A stretch of DNA of 56,080 nt from Candidatus Sulfotelmatobacter kueseliae. Lineage in GTDB: Bacteria; Acidobacteriota; Terriglobia; Terriglobales; Acidobacteriaceae. The notes beneath the pieces are model-generated. The model had not been told where the DNA came from, did not search any database, and saw only the letters and a program-made list of their open reading frames with translations. Below, piece after piece: positions 26,193 through 34,291 of this stretch (its first letter is position 1; every line of letters starts with the position of its first letter). The stretch covers positions 1 through 56,080 of the forward strand of contig OMOD01000127.1 of NCBI GenBank assembly GCA_900290255.1. The letters run 5' to 3'. Both the position numbers and the translations under genes were made by a program.

Positions 26193-27290
26193 CTAGTTTA
26201 CGAAGCGACGCATACGTACGTTCATAACCATCCCCAGCGCCAGAAACATGAACAATACGGAAGACCCACCATAACTCATCAGCGGCAGGGGTATTCCAGT
26301 GACCGGCATAAAGCCGACCACCATGCCGACGTTGACCAGGATATGGAAGCTAAGCACAGCCACCACACCCATCACCAGGAACGTGCCAGCGCGGTCGGGC
26401 GCTGTTTGCGCGTTCTGCGTCAAACGCATCAGCACAATGAAGTATAACAGCAGAACCCCGAGAGCGCCTACGAATCCATGTTCCTCGGCGAACGCCGCGA
26501 AAATGAAGTCGGTATGGGAAACCGGCAGGAAAGCACCGTGTGTTTGCGAGCCTTTCCCGCCCCAAAGCCCTCCCGAACCTACCGCAATCATGGATTGCTC
26601 AACTTGGTACCCCGAGCCCTGCGGATCCGCCTCGGGATTGAGAAAACTAGTCAGACGCTGCCGCTGGTACGACTTCAACACGTGCACCCGCGGGACCAAA
26701 AAGACGGCTCCAATCCCTACCGCAGCCAGCAAAGCCACCGCCAGACCCTGCTTCCACTGCAAGCCACCCAGAAACACCCCCATCACGGCAATGGGGACAT
26801 AAGTCAGCGCCGTGCCCAGATCGGGCTGAGCCAGCACCAGCAGCATGGGTACGCCGACCATGGCTCCCGCCTTCATGAAATCTGACCAGGAGAGATCGCG
26901 ATGGCGCAGTTCCGCAAAATACTTGGCGACGGCCAGAATCAGGATCAGCTTGACCCATTCCGACGGCTGGAAGTGATTGCCGCCGGGCATTCTGATCCAA
27001 CGCTTCGCCCCCAGCGCCTTGGTGCCGAACACCAGCACGGCCATCAGCGAAGCCACCGCGGCAATGTAGAACCAGTGGATCTTGTCGAGCAGCGCCTGGT
27101 AGTTGATCAGGCTGACCAGGAACATCAGTCCCACCCCCGCCAGCACCCAATAGATCTGGCGCATCTGGGCTCCGGCGAACTTGGTGTGCATGGTGGCGCT
27201 GTGGATCTCCATGATCCCCAGGCCGCAGATCGCCAGCACGAAGCCCAGCAGCACCCAGTCAAAATCGTGAAATGAAACGTAGCGGGACAT
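26193..27290 (-). CDS. rodA: RodA, SEDS-family peptidoglycan glycosyltransferase
   Basis: A 365-residue inner-membrane protein with about ten helices, homologous to RodA/FtsW. Recognisable motifs: FLVSLINYQALLDKIHWFY, GGNHFQPSEWVKLILILAVA (conserved PSE region), LLVLAQPDLGTALTYVPIAV (PDLGTA motif with the functional Asp), and near the C-terminus NVGMVVGFMPVTGIPLPLMS. It polymerises lipid II glycan strands with the transpeptidase PBP2 of the elongasome. It is the last gene of the mreBCD-mrdA-rodA cluster, 137 bases after mrdA. Confidence 0.93.
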   Translation of the reverse strand: MSRYVSFHDFDWVLLGFVLAICGLGIMEIHSATMHTKFAGAQMRQIYWVLAGVGLMFLVSLINYQALLDKIHWFYIAAVASLMAVLVFGTKALGAKRWIRMPGGNHFQPSEWVKLILILAVAKYFAELRHRDLSWSDFMKAGAMVGVPMLLVLAQPDLGTALTYVPIAVMGVFLGGLQWKQGLAVALLAAVGIGAVFLVPRVHVLKSYQRQRLTSFLNPEADPQGSGYQVEQSMIAVGSGGLWGGKGSQTHGAFLPVSHTDFIFAAFAEEHGFVGALGVLLLYFIVLMRLTQNAQTAPDRAGTFLVMGVVAVLSFHILVNVGMVVGFMPVTGIPLPLMSYGGSSVLFMFLALGMVMNVRMRRFVN

Positions 27291-27301
27291 GGATTAGTTG
27301 T

Positions 27302-27328
27302 CAGTTGCCAGTTGCCAGTTGCCAGTTA
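27302..27328 (+). repeat. Tandem CAGTTGC heptamers between mrdA and rodA
   Basis: Three CAGTTGC units plus CAGTTA, starting 12 bases upstream of the rodA start codon. Same family as 29441 and 31329. Confidence 0.85.
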
Positions 27329-27340
27329 ACCCTTCATGTT

Positions 27341-27419
27341 GTCATTCCGAGCGGAGCGAGGAACCTGCTGTTTGCCGGAGCAGGCAGAAAATCAGATTCC
27401 TCGCTTCGCTCGGAATGAC
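27341..27419. repeat. Palindromic GTCATTCC element between mrdA and rodA
   Basis: 79 bases that begin GTCATTCCGAGCGGAGCGAG and end CTCGCTTCGCTCGGAATGAC, so the two 20-base ends are near-perfect inverse complements. A smaller inner stem (CCTGCT against AGCAGG) is present. It would fold into one long hairpin in the mRNA. A close relative is at 37952-38041. Confidence 0.9.
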
Positions 27420-27427
27420 AGCGTCAC

Positions 27428-29440
27428 TTACTGAGCAGGCATCCCCGGCGCGGCGGTCGCCAGCGGCAGATGCCTCTTCGCCAGGTCGACGGCGAATCGC
27501 CCGCCGTGCAGCGCATCTTTTCCTCCATCGGAATCCGGGTCCGTCCACAGCGCGCCGACGTCCACTTTTCCGCCGTTCTTGGGCTGCTCCACCATCTTCT
27601 GCGGCGAGCGCCGCTGCTTCTCGACATACGCCTTGATCACCTGCGCCGCCACGCGCGCGGCCAGCGGCCCTTCCTCGCCGCTCTCCCACAGCACGGTCAC
27701 CACGATCTCCGGATTGCGCCGCGGGCTGATGCCCACAAACCAGGCATTGTTCTTGAAGCGCGCCTTCCCGTTCAGCAGTTTGGCCTTGGCTCCCGCACTG
27801 ATCGTCTGTGCCGTCCCCGTCTTCCCCGCGAAATCGATGCCCTCCAGGTGCGCCTGCGAAGCGGTCCCGTTCCATTTTCTGCCGGTCGAGTCCACGACCA
27901 GCGGCGAAGTCACGTCGGCCATCGCATCGGTGATGATCTGCCAATTCTTGGGGTCAATCGGAACCTGCACCTTATCCGGCACGCTGGACGCCGGAATCAC
28001 GTTGGGCGGCAACTCACTGGGAAACGCCACATGCGGCTTGACCAGCATGCCGTCGCTGGCAATTCCGCCAATGGCGCGCGCCAACTGCATCGGCGTCACC
28101 GCGACCGCGCCCTGCCCGATGCCCACCGAAATCGTTTCGCCCGCAAACCATTTCTGCTTGAAATTGTGGATCTTCCATTCCTCCGACGGCATCACCCCGC
28201 TCACTTCCTGTGGCAGATCAATTCCCGTTTTCTGTCCCAATCCGAGCATGGTCGCGTATTTCGCAATGCGCTCAATGCCCAGTTTTTCCGCCAGGGTGTA
28301 GAAGAAGACATCGCAGGACTGATAGATCCCCTTGGTGATGTCCACGATGCCGTGCACGATGTGTTTCTCTTTGCTCCAGCATTCGAAGTAGCGCCCGTAG
28401 AACTCCGCGCCTCCGGCGCAGTTCACGTGCATGTCCTGCGCGATGCCTTCCTGCAGGCCGGCCGTCGCCATGATGATTTTGAACGTCGAGCCCGGCGCCA
28501 GTTGCGCTTGAATCGCTTTATTCAGCAGCGGCTTGTCGCGATCGTTGACCAGCTTGCTCCACTCGTCCCGCGAAATGCGCACCGAGAAATCGTTCGGATT
28601 AAATGATGGCCGGCTCACCATGGCGAGGATCTCGCCCGTGCGCGGATCCATGGCCACGATCGCTCCGTTCTTCCCTTCCAGCGCCTCTTCGGCGGCAATC
28701 TGCAGATCAATGTCAATGGTCAGCTTCAGCGGCTTGCCCGGCACGGCTTCGGTTTCGCCCAAACGTCCCACTTCCCGCCCGTGGCTGTCGACCACCGCTT
28801 GCCGCGATCCGTTCGTGCCCATCAGCACCCCGTTGTACTGCCGCTCCACCCCCGAAATGCCGACCACGTCGCCGGGGTTGTAAAGTTCGAATCCCGGCTG
28901 GTTCAACATGTCTTCGCTGACCTCGCCCACGTAGCCGATCAGGTGCGCCATGAACCCGTTGCGCGGATACAGCCGCCGGTGCGCCATGATCGTATCCAGC
29001 TCCGGCAGTTCGTTGCGGTGCGCATCGATGAACTGCAATTCGTCCGGGGTGATGTCTTCCTTCAGAAAAATCGGCTGGTATTGCGGCATCGAAGCAAAGC
29101 GCCGGATGCGGGCCCGCACTTCATTGGGATCAAGGTGCAGCCCCTGCGCGATCAGGTCCGCATCGGCGTTCAGGTCGCGCGAGGAATCGCGCAGCAGCAG
29201 CGCGGAAAACGATGGATAATTATCGACGATTACGCGCCCTTCGCGGTCCAGAATCCGGCCCCTTGGAGCCAGCACGGGCACGTTGCGAATGCGGTTTCTC
29301 TCCGCCGCCAGCGAGTAGTAATCGCTCTGCATCACCTGCAGATGCCACAACCCGTACGCCAGCACCAGGAAAATCGCCAGGATGATGTACTGCGCCGCCG
29401 TGAGGCGGATTCCCGATACTTTGTCGTCGCGGCCGAACAT
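27428..29440 (-). CDS. mrdA: PBP2, elongation-specific peptidoglycan transpeptidase
   Basis: A 670-residue class B penicillin-binding protein. One N-terminal transmembrane helix (AAQYIILAIFLVLAYGLWHL), then the pedestal domain (RGRILDREGRVIVDNYPSFS) and transpeptidase domain. The active-site motifs are Ser318-x-x-Lys321 in APGSTFKI, SCD (Ser375) and Lys540-Thr-Gly in FAGKTGTAQ. It cross-links peptidoglycan in the lateral wall together with RodA, directed by MreBCD. The C-terminus carries a 60-residue tail beyond the usual end (SPQKMVEQPKNGGKVDVGAL...). Its start lies next to a CAGTTAT heptamer array that begins one base upstream. Confidence 0.95.
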   Translation of the reverse strand: MFGRDDKVSGIRLTAAQYIILAIFLVLAYGLWHLQVMQSDYYSLAAERNRIRNVPVLAPRGRILDREGRVIVDNYPSFSALLLRDSSRDLNADADLIAQGLHLDPNEVRARIRRFASMPQYQPIFLKEDITPDELQFIDAHRNELPELDTIMAHRRLYPRNGFMAHLIGYVGEVSEDMLNQPGFELYNPGDVVGISGVERQYNGVLMGTNGSRQAVVDSHGREVGRLGETEAVPGKPLKLTIDIDLQIAAEEALEGKNGAIVAMDPRTGEILAMVSRPSFNPNDFSVRISRDEWSKLVNDRDKPLLNKAIQAQLAPGSTFKIIMATAGLQEGIAQDMHVNCAGGAEFYGRYFECWSKEKHIVHGIVDITKGIYQSCDVFFYTLAEKLGIERIAKYATMLGLGQKTGIDLPQEVSGVMPSEEWKIHNFKQKWFAGETISVGIGQGAVAVTPMQLARAIGGIASDGMLVKPHVAFPSELPPNVIPASSVPDKVQVPIDPKNWQIITDAMADVTSPLVVDSTGRKWNGTASQAHLEGIDFAGKTGTAQTISAGAKAKLLNGKARFKNNAWFVGISPRRNPEIVVTVLWESGEEGPLAARVAAQVIKAYVEKQRRSPQKMVEQPKNGGKVDVGALWTDPDSDGGKDALHGGRFAVDLAKRHLPLATAAPGMPAQ

Positions 29441-29642
29441 CAGTTATCAGTGGCCAGTTGCCAGTTGCCAGTTAAGAGCTGGTGAGAGCACTTCCGGTCC
29501 GCAACGTGTCACTATCCTCGCTAGGTGACGTGAAGTAGGCGTTAAGAATATTGTAATGCTTGCTGGGATTGCGGCATTGCCAAAGAAGGTAACGGAAGTC
29601 ACGGCTCTTGACTGGCAACTGACCACTGGCAACTGGCAACTG
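29441..29642. repeat. Inverted pair of CAGTTGC heptamer arrays between mreD and mrdA
   Basis: Left array at 29441-29475: CAGTTAT, CAGTGGC, CAGTTGC, CAGTTGC, CAGTTAA. Right array at 29611-29642: ACTGGCA, ACTGACC, ACTGGCA, ACTGGCA, ACTG. They are inverse complements and are separated by about 135 bases, occupying the whole mreD-mrdA gap. One array abuts the mrdA start and the other the mreD stop. Confidence 0.9.
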
Positions 29643-29645
29643 CTT

Positions 29646-30164
29646 TCAGGTTCTCTGTTTAAACTTATCCAGCAGGAAGAACAGCACGACGCCGAACACG
29701 GCGTTGGCCAGTCCAGCCACGATACCGTGGCTCCAGCTCCAGTTCAGGTTGAGGCTCACCAGGCCGCGCGCCACCGTGAAATAGACGGCGGCATGCACCA
29801 GATAAAAACCCAGAGTGACCAGAAACCGCGCTCCCGCGTTCTCCACGTCGAGTTTCACTCCCAGCGATGAAGCGCCATAGCCTACAACCGTCTTGGCGAT
29901 TCCGTACAGGCCCAGCTGAAGCCCGCCGAGGGAATCCTGCAACAGGCCGATGACCGCCCCGGTGAGCAGGCCGGAAATCGGGTTGCGCCGCGAGATGCCG
30001 AAGAAGATCGTCACCAGCAGCGGCAGATCGAGGTAGGAAAGGAACGGAAACCGCCGCGGCAGGAAAGCCTGCAGAAACAGGGCCAGCAGCGGAATGCCGA
30101 CGGTTGCCGGCAAACTGAACCGGTAAACCTCAACCTGCTCTCCCGATGTGTAGGTGATGGGCAC
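29646..30164 (-). CDS. mreD: MreD, rod-shape-determining membrane protein
   Basis: A 172-residue inner-membrane protein starting at a GTG (30164), one base after the mreC stop; the frame is open further upstream but that part is antisense-like arginine-rich sequence inside mreC. Five hydrophobic segments (PATVGIPLLALFLQAFLPRR, DLPLLVTIFFGI, GLLTGAVIGLLQDSLGGLQL, ARFLVTLGFYLVHAAVYFTV, GIVAGLANAVFGVVLFFLLD) and the central LLQDSL/GLYGIAKTVVGY region match MreD. It works with MreC and MreB in positioning wall synthesis. No ribosome site is visible, so translation is probably coupled to mreC. Confidence 0.85.
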   Translation of the reverse strand: MPITYTSGEQVEVYRFSLPATVGIPLLALFLQAFLPRRFPFLSYLDLPLLVTIFFGISRRNPISGLLTGAVIGLLQDSLGGLQLGLYGIAKTVVGYGASSLGVKLDVENAGARFLVTLGFYLVHAAVYFTVARGLVSLNLNWSWSHGIVAGLANAVFGVVLFFLLDKFKQRT

Positions 30165-30165
30165 G

Positions 30166-31323
30166 CTAGTTTGGATTGTCCTGATCGGTTGGCGGCTGGG
30201 TGTTGGCAGGCGTCGCAGGCGGCCGCGCAGAGGGATTCGCGGTCTGAGGTTGCGCGCCCGAGGGCTTGGGTGATACCGGCGGTTTCGGGCCCGCTGACGC
30301 CTGGGCTGCCCCACCCATCGCGTGGTTCGATGGGTGGGATATCTTGCTTCCCGCAGTTGGAGTCGAGGAAGGCTTGGTTTCGCCCGAGCCCGCATTCGCA
30401 TCCGGCGGTTTCTCCGGCACCGATGGCAAGCGCTGCGCCAGAATATCGGCCGCGCGGGTGTGTCCGGTTTCTTCCGCCACCGCTTCCTGCTGCTGTTTCT
30501 CCACCAGGACCAGCACTTCTTCCAGCTTGCTCAGGTTGGCAGCCGGCCTGACTTTGACATTCAGAAACAGATCTTTCCCGGCACCTACCTTGGTCACCGT
30601 ACCGACCGGCAAGCCTTTGGGAAAAATCTGGTCGCCGCCGCTGGTCAGCACGGTTTCACCCGGGGCCACTTGCTCGTCGCTCATCACCCGCTCCAGCGTG
30701 ACCTCGCCATTGACCGTTCCCCGCAGCACACCCTGCAGCCGCGATTTTTCCAGGATCACTCCCACTCCGCTCGACTGATCGTTGATCAAGAGCACCTGCG
30801 AGACGGACGGGTTCTTGTAGACCAGCAGCACCTTGCCCACAATTCCATCCGCCGTAATCACCGGCATGTCGCGCTTCAGACCCTCGTCCTGACCCTTGTC
30901 AATCCAGATGATGCGGGACTGGTCGCTGCCGCTCCAACCGATCACCTGCGCCGCCTCGGTTTTCGCGACGAACTGCTCCTTGAACGCCAGCAGCGCCTGC
31001 AGGCGGTGCGCCTGGGCGGCATCTTCGGTCAGCCGCACCTGCTCCAGCCGCATCTGCTCGATCTGCTGCTTGAGTTCGCGGTTCTCGGTGCGCACGCCGC
31101 GCAGATAAAAATAGTTGTGCCAGAGATTGCCGGTGCTGTTCTCGACCCAGACCAGGCCGCGCTCGAAAGGGGTAATCGCGCCAACCGCCCAGATGCGGAT
31201 CAGGCGGGTGTTTTCCGTGTCGTTGCCGCCGCGCTTGACCTGCACCGCCAGCCCCAGCACCTGCAGAAACAGCACGCCCACCAGAATGATCAGGTTGCGG
31301 TAGCGGGCCAGCACGGATTCCAT
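30166..31323 (-). CDS. mreC: MreC, rod-shape-determining periplasmic scaffold
   Basis: A 385-residue protein with a short cytosolic start, one transmembrane helix (NLIILVGVLFLQVLGLAVQV), a coiled coil (about residues 75-120: ENRELKQQIEQMRLEQVRLT) and the two-barrel MreC core (about 120-275: AQVIGWSGSDQSRIIWIDKG, ADGIVGKVLLVYKNPSVSQV, GDQIFPKGLPVGTV). The last 100 residues are a Pro/Ser/Thr/Ala-rich tail not found in E. coli MreC and probably disordered in the periplasm. It links MreB filaments to PBP2 and RodA. The gene is 132 bases downstream of mreB. Confidence 0.92.
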   Translation of the reverse strand: MESVLARYRNLIILVGVLFLQVLGLAVQVKRGGNDTENTRLIRIWAVGAITPFERGLVWVENSTGNLWHNYFYLRGVRTENRELKQQIEQMRLEQVRLTEDAAQAHRLQALLAFKEQFVAKTEAAQVIGWSGSDQSRIIWIDKGQDEGLKRDMPVITADGIVGKVLLVYKNPSVSQVLLINDQSSGVGVILEKSRLQGVLRGTVNGEVTLERVMSDEQVAPGETVLTSGGDQIFPKGLPVGTVTKVGAGKDLFLNVKVRPAANLSKLEEVLVLVEKQQQEAVAEETGHTRAADILAQRLPSVPEKPPDANAGSGETKPSSTPTAGSKISHPSNHAMGGAAQASAGPKPPVSPKPSGAQPQTANPSARPPATPANTQPPTDQDNPN

Positions 31324-31328
31324 AAAAC

Positions 31329-31450
31329 CAGTTGCCAGTTGTCAGCGGTCAGTTGCCAGTTTGTCGTGGCCAGGGTTCGGTAGCGAGTAGTGATGCGCCA
31401 CTGGTCAGATGGATTTTGACTGGCAACCGGCAACTGGCTACTGGCAACTG
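31329..31450. repeat. Inverted pair of CAGTTGC heptamer arrays between mreB and mreC
   Basis: Left array at 31329-31362 (CAGTTGC, CAGTTGT, CAGCGGT, CAGTTGC, CAGTTT) and right array at 31419-31450 (ACTGGCA, ACCGGCA, ACTGGCT, ACTGGCA, ACTG) are inverse complements 56 bases apart. They fill the mreB-mreC gap to within about six bases of both genes. Confidence 0.9.
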
Positions 31451-31455
31451 TCTCC

Positions 31456-32520
31456 CTATTCGATCGATATTTTCCGTAGCAGCTTGAAGTCGGAGAGCAT
31501 CTTGCCCGTGCCCAGCACCACGCTGCACAGCGGATCGTCAGCGATCGAGACGGGCAGCCCGGTTTCCTCGCGGATGCGCTTGTCAAGATTTTTCAAGAGC
31601 GCCCCGCCGCCGGTCAGCACGATGCCGCGGTCGCTGATGTCGGCGGAAAGCTCGGGCGGTGTCCGCTCCAGCGCCACGCGAATCGCATTCATGATGGTCG
31701 AAACGCACTCGCTGAGCGCCTCGCGGATTTCTCCGTCGTCGACTGTGATGGTTTTGGGCACGCCCTCAATCAGGTTGCGGCCCTTGATCTCCATCGTCAT
31801 CGGCTTGTCGAGCTGGTGCGCGGAGCCGATTTCCATCTTGATCTGTTCGGCCGTGCGCTCGCCGATCAGCAGGTTATATTTCCGCTTCAGGTAATTCATG
31901 ATGGCTTCGTCCATCTGATTGCCGGCCATGCGCACCGACCGCGAATAGACGATGCCGCTCAGCGAAATCACCGCGATATCGGTCGTGCCGCCGCCAATAT
32001 CGACCACCATGTTGCCGCTGGGTTCGGTGATGGGCAGTCCTGCGCCGATCGCCGCCACCATGGCCTGCTCCACCAGGTGCACTTCGCTGGCCTTGGCGCG
32101 ATAGGCCGAGTCCATGACCGCGCGCTTTTCCACCTGCGTGATCTCGGAAGGCACGCCGATCACGATGCGCGGATGCACCAGCATCTTGCGGTTGTGCGCC
32201 TTCTGGATGAAATAGTTCAGCATCTTTTCGGTGACTTTGAAGTCGGCGATCACGCCATCCTTCATGGGCTTGATGGCGACAATGTTGCCGGGCGTGCGGC
32301 CCAGCATCTCTTTCGCCTCTTTGCCCACCGCCTCCACTTCGCCTGTGTTTTTGTTGATGGCGACGATGGAGGGCTCGTTCACCACAATGCCCTTGCCGCG
32401 GGCATAGACCAGCGTATTGGCGGTGCCGAGGTCAATGGCCAGATCGCTGGAAAAAATGCTGAACAGCGACCGAAGGTTGTGGGCCCGCGTTGAGCCCGAA
32501 TGAAATCCGTTGTTTGACAT
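31456..32520 (-). CDS. mreB: MreB, actin-like cell-shape protein
   Basis: A 354-residue bacterial actin. Nucleotide-binding motifs: [20 protein letters not shown] (phosphate 1), [20 protein letters not shown] (phosphate 2) and [17 protein letters not shown] (adenosine). It forms membrane-associated filaments that orient the elongasome, and it is first in the mreBCD-mrdA-rodA cluster. The N-terminus ([20 protein letters not shown]) is slightly longer than in E. coli. Upstream lies a perfect 16-base palindrome at 32555-32570. Confidence 0.97.
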   Translation of the reverse strand: MSNNGFHSGSTRAHNLRSLFSIFSSDLAIDLGTANTLVYARGKGIVVNEPSIVAINKNTGEVEAVGKEAKEMLGRTPGNIVAIKPMKDGVIADFKVTEKMLNYFIQKAHNRKMLVHPRIVIGVPSEITQVEKRAVMDSAYRAKASEVHLVEQAMVAAIGAGLPITEPSGNMVVDIGGGTTDIAVISLSGIVYSRSVRMAGNQMDEAIMNYLKRKYNLLIGERTAEQIKMEIGSAHQLDKPMTMEIKGRNLIEGVPKTITVDDGEIREALSECVSTIMNAIRVALERTPPELSADISDRGIVLTGGGALLKNLDKRIREETGLPVSIADDPLCSVVLGTGKMLSDFKLLRKISIE

Positions 32521-32554
32521 GACGAATGTTCCGTCTTTCTACTTTCCTGCTCTG

Positions 32555-32570
32555 CCGGGAATATTCCCGG
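32555..32570. promoter_or_regulatory. Perfect 16-bp palindrome upstream of mreB
   Basis: CCGGGAATATTCCCGG, centred about 42 bases before the mreB start codon. A palindrome of this length in a leader could be a dimeric repressor operator or an RNA hairpin. No regulator is identified. Confidence 0.45.
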
Positions 32571-32634
32571 AATTCTTTGTCAGGGTATTGGCTGCCCTTA
32601 TTCTAAGGGATTGCCGTCAACCCTGCTCGAATTC

Positions 32635-32741
32635 AAAGTTTCAAGGTTTCAGAGTTTCAAGGTTTCAAGCGTAAACCAAGAACCACAGCACATGCCGGGC
32701 TGAGACTTTGAAACATTGAAACCTTGACACTTTGAAACCTT
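32635..32741. repeat. Inverted pair of tandem AAGGTTTC octamers
   Basis: Left array at 32635-32666: AAAGTTTC, AAGGTTTC, AGAGTTTC, AAGGTTTC. Right array at 32702-32741: GAGACTTT, GAAACATT, GAAACCTT, GACACTTT, GAAACCTT. They are inverse complements with 8-bp periodicity, about 35 bases apart, between mreB and the FecR-domain gene and ending four bases from the latter's stop. Confidence 0.9.
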
Positions 32742-32745
32742 GCTC

Positions 32746-34035
32746 TTACTGAATAATGATCTTCTGCTGCTGCGTATTCACTCCGCCCTGCGCCGTCTGC
32801 GCCGTCACCGTGATCACCGCTTCCCCGGTCGGCAGCGGCGGCGTGAAATAATGAAAACTGCCATCCGCGGCCACCATCGGCACTTCGCTGCCGTTCACCA
32901 TCACCCGCGCCCCATTCTGTGTCTTGCCTGTCACCTCGATCACGTGCCCGTGCTGAATAAACGGGTCCAGTTCCAGCTCGATCGCTTCCGTCTGTTTGCC
33001 TTTGACCACGATGTTGAAGCGATTCTTCTCGCTTTCCACCGATTCGTTTCCCGCCGCATCGTACGACTGTACCATCCAGTAATACGCGCCTTCGCCCAAA
33101 CCGCTTACCGTAACCGCAGCGGTATTAACCCGCTTGTCAACCAGTGTAGAGGAAAAATATGGGTTGCGCGAGATGCGCAAACGGTAACCAGTCGCGTTCG
33201 CCATCGGCGTCCAGGAAAACGCCACGTCTTTCGTCGCTTCGCCCGAAGAAAACAGCGGCGCCATGTTGGCCGGGGCAATGGGCGTGGGCGGCCCGGTTTC
33301 TTTCGCCTTCTCCAGGTGCGTGTCCGCCCCCCCGTGGAAGGACACTTTCTCCCAGTTGGCCAGTTGCACGGTTTCGCCGTTGCGCGTGACCTCGCCCGCA
33401 CCTTTCTTCATCAGGATTTCGTGCTGGTCGGCCTGAGGATCGTTGTGCACCTGCGCCGCTGACTCCGGAGCCAGTGAGGCGGTTGCTCCCGCCACGATCA
33501 CCTGCGATTTCGAACCCTGGCTGTAGGTCGCGGTCGAAAGATCCACGGTTCCTGTGCTCACCGCAACTGCGACATTGGTCTGCTGCTGATCATTGGCCGA
33601 GTTCTCCTCGATCACGATCAGCGAATCCTGTTTCACCGTGTAACTGGTGCCGTCGTTGAAAACGACCTTGGCCATGCCTTCCGAGCCGGTCTGGACGATG
33701 TCGCCCTTGTCGAGCGGCACGTTGTAGTCGGCCGTCACCCAGCTATTGCCGTTGGCTTTCTTCACCCGCACCGTGCCGTCGAGCGCCGTGAAGTGCGCCT
33801 GCTGCGCCGTTACCATGCCAGTGCCCGTTGCCGGAGCCATGTTCGCCACTCGCTCCAGCAACTTGCCGACGAGATCGTCGGTCTTCTTGACGCTGCTCTC
33901 GGTGAATTGCGGAAACGCCACCCGCATGGCGATGAAAAGGATCGCGGCGGCGGCCAGGATCAGCAGCGCCACGCTGCGGTACGTGATCGTCGTCCAGGCA
34001 ATGTGGATTCCCGGTTTGCGGTTAACGGAAGACAC
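32746..34035 (-). CDS. FecR-domain membrane protein with fibronectin/Ig-like C-terminus
   Basis: A 429-residue protein with a short cytosolic part and one transmembrane helix (SVALLILAAAAILFIAMRVA), so most of it is periplasmic. Residues about 80-200 form a FecR-type domain (ALDGTVRVKKANGNSWVTAD, LDKGDIVQTGSEGMAKVVFN, GTSYTVKQDSLIVIEE). Residues about 260-345 resemble a fibronectin type III module (VAFSWTPMANATGYRLRISR, GAYYWMVQSYDAAGNES), and the last 80 resemble a bacterial Ig/glucodextranase-like fold. There is no sigma factor or TonB receptor next to it, so it is unlikely to be a classical iron-signalling FecR. It precedes mreB on the same strand and may be a wall-associated structural protein. 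Confidence 0.8.
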   Translation of the reverse strand: MSSVNRKPGIHIAWTTITYRSVALLILAAAAILFIAMRVAFPQFTESSVKKTDDLVGKLLERVANMAPATGTGMVTAQQAHFTALDGTVRVKKANGNSWVTADYNVPLDKGDIVQTGSEGMAKVVFNDGTSYTVKQDSLIVIEENSANDQQQTNVAVAVSTGTVDLSTATYSQGSKSQVIVAGATASLAPESAAQVHNDPQADQHEILMKKGAGEVTRNGETVQLANWEKVSFHGGADTHLEKAKETGPPTPIAPANMAPLFSSGEATKDVAFSWTPMANATGYRLRISRNPYFSSTLVDKRVNTAAVTVSGLGEGAYYWMVQSYDAAGNESVESEKNRFNIVVKGKQTEAIELELDPFIQHGHVIEVTGKTQNGARVMVNGSEVPMVAADGSFHYFTPPLPTGEAVITVTAQTAQGGVNTQQQKIIIQ

Positions 34036-34291
34036 TTTGGGCGAAGAACCTCGAAACTCCGTAAATACGCGGTAAAAGAAAACGGTAGCACAAGCAAAAC
34101 AGGGGACAGAACAGGTAATGAGTTTGGGACATTACCTTGGTGCAGACTCGTCACCACCCCGGACCCGAACGGCCCTGCGAGGCCAATAACCCTTCGAAAC
34201 TCTCCTCATGGCTGCCGGCCAACCGGCAGAAGCAGCTCTGCCCCGCCCATGGCGCACTCCCGCCGGGTCGGCTATGCTTTAGGGCTGCCTT

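Noticed and set aside
29646-30401. Longer mreD version of 251 residues
   Set aside because: The first 79 residues are arginine-rich and lie inside mreC in another frame; the real start is a GTG one base after the mreC stop.
29441-31450. CRISPR array interpretation of the short repeats in the mre cluster
   Set aside because: Units are 7 bp with no spacers, and no cas genes are present.
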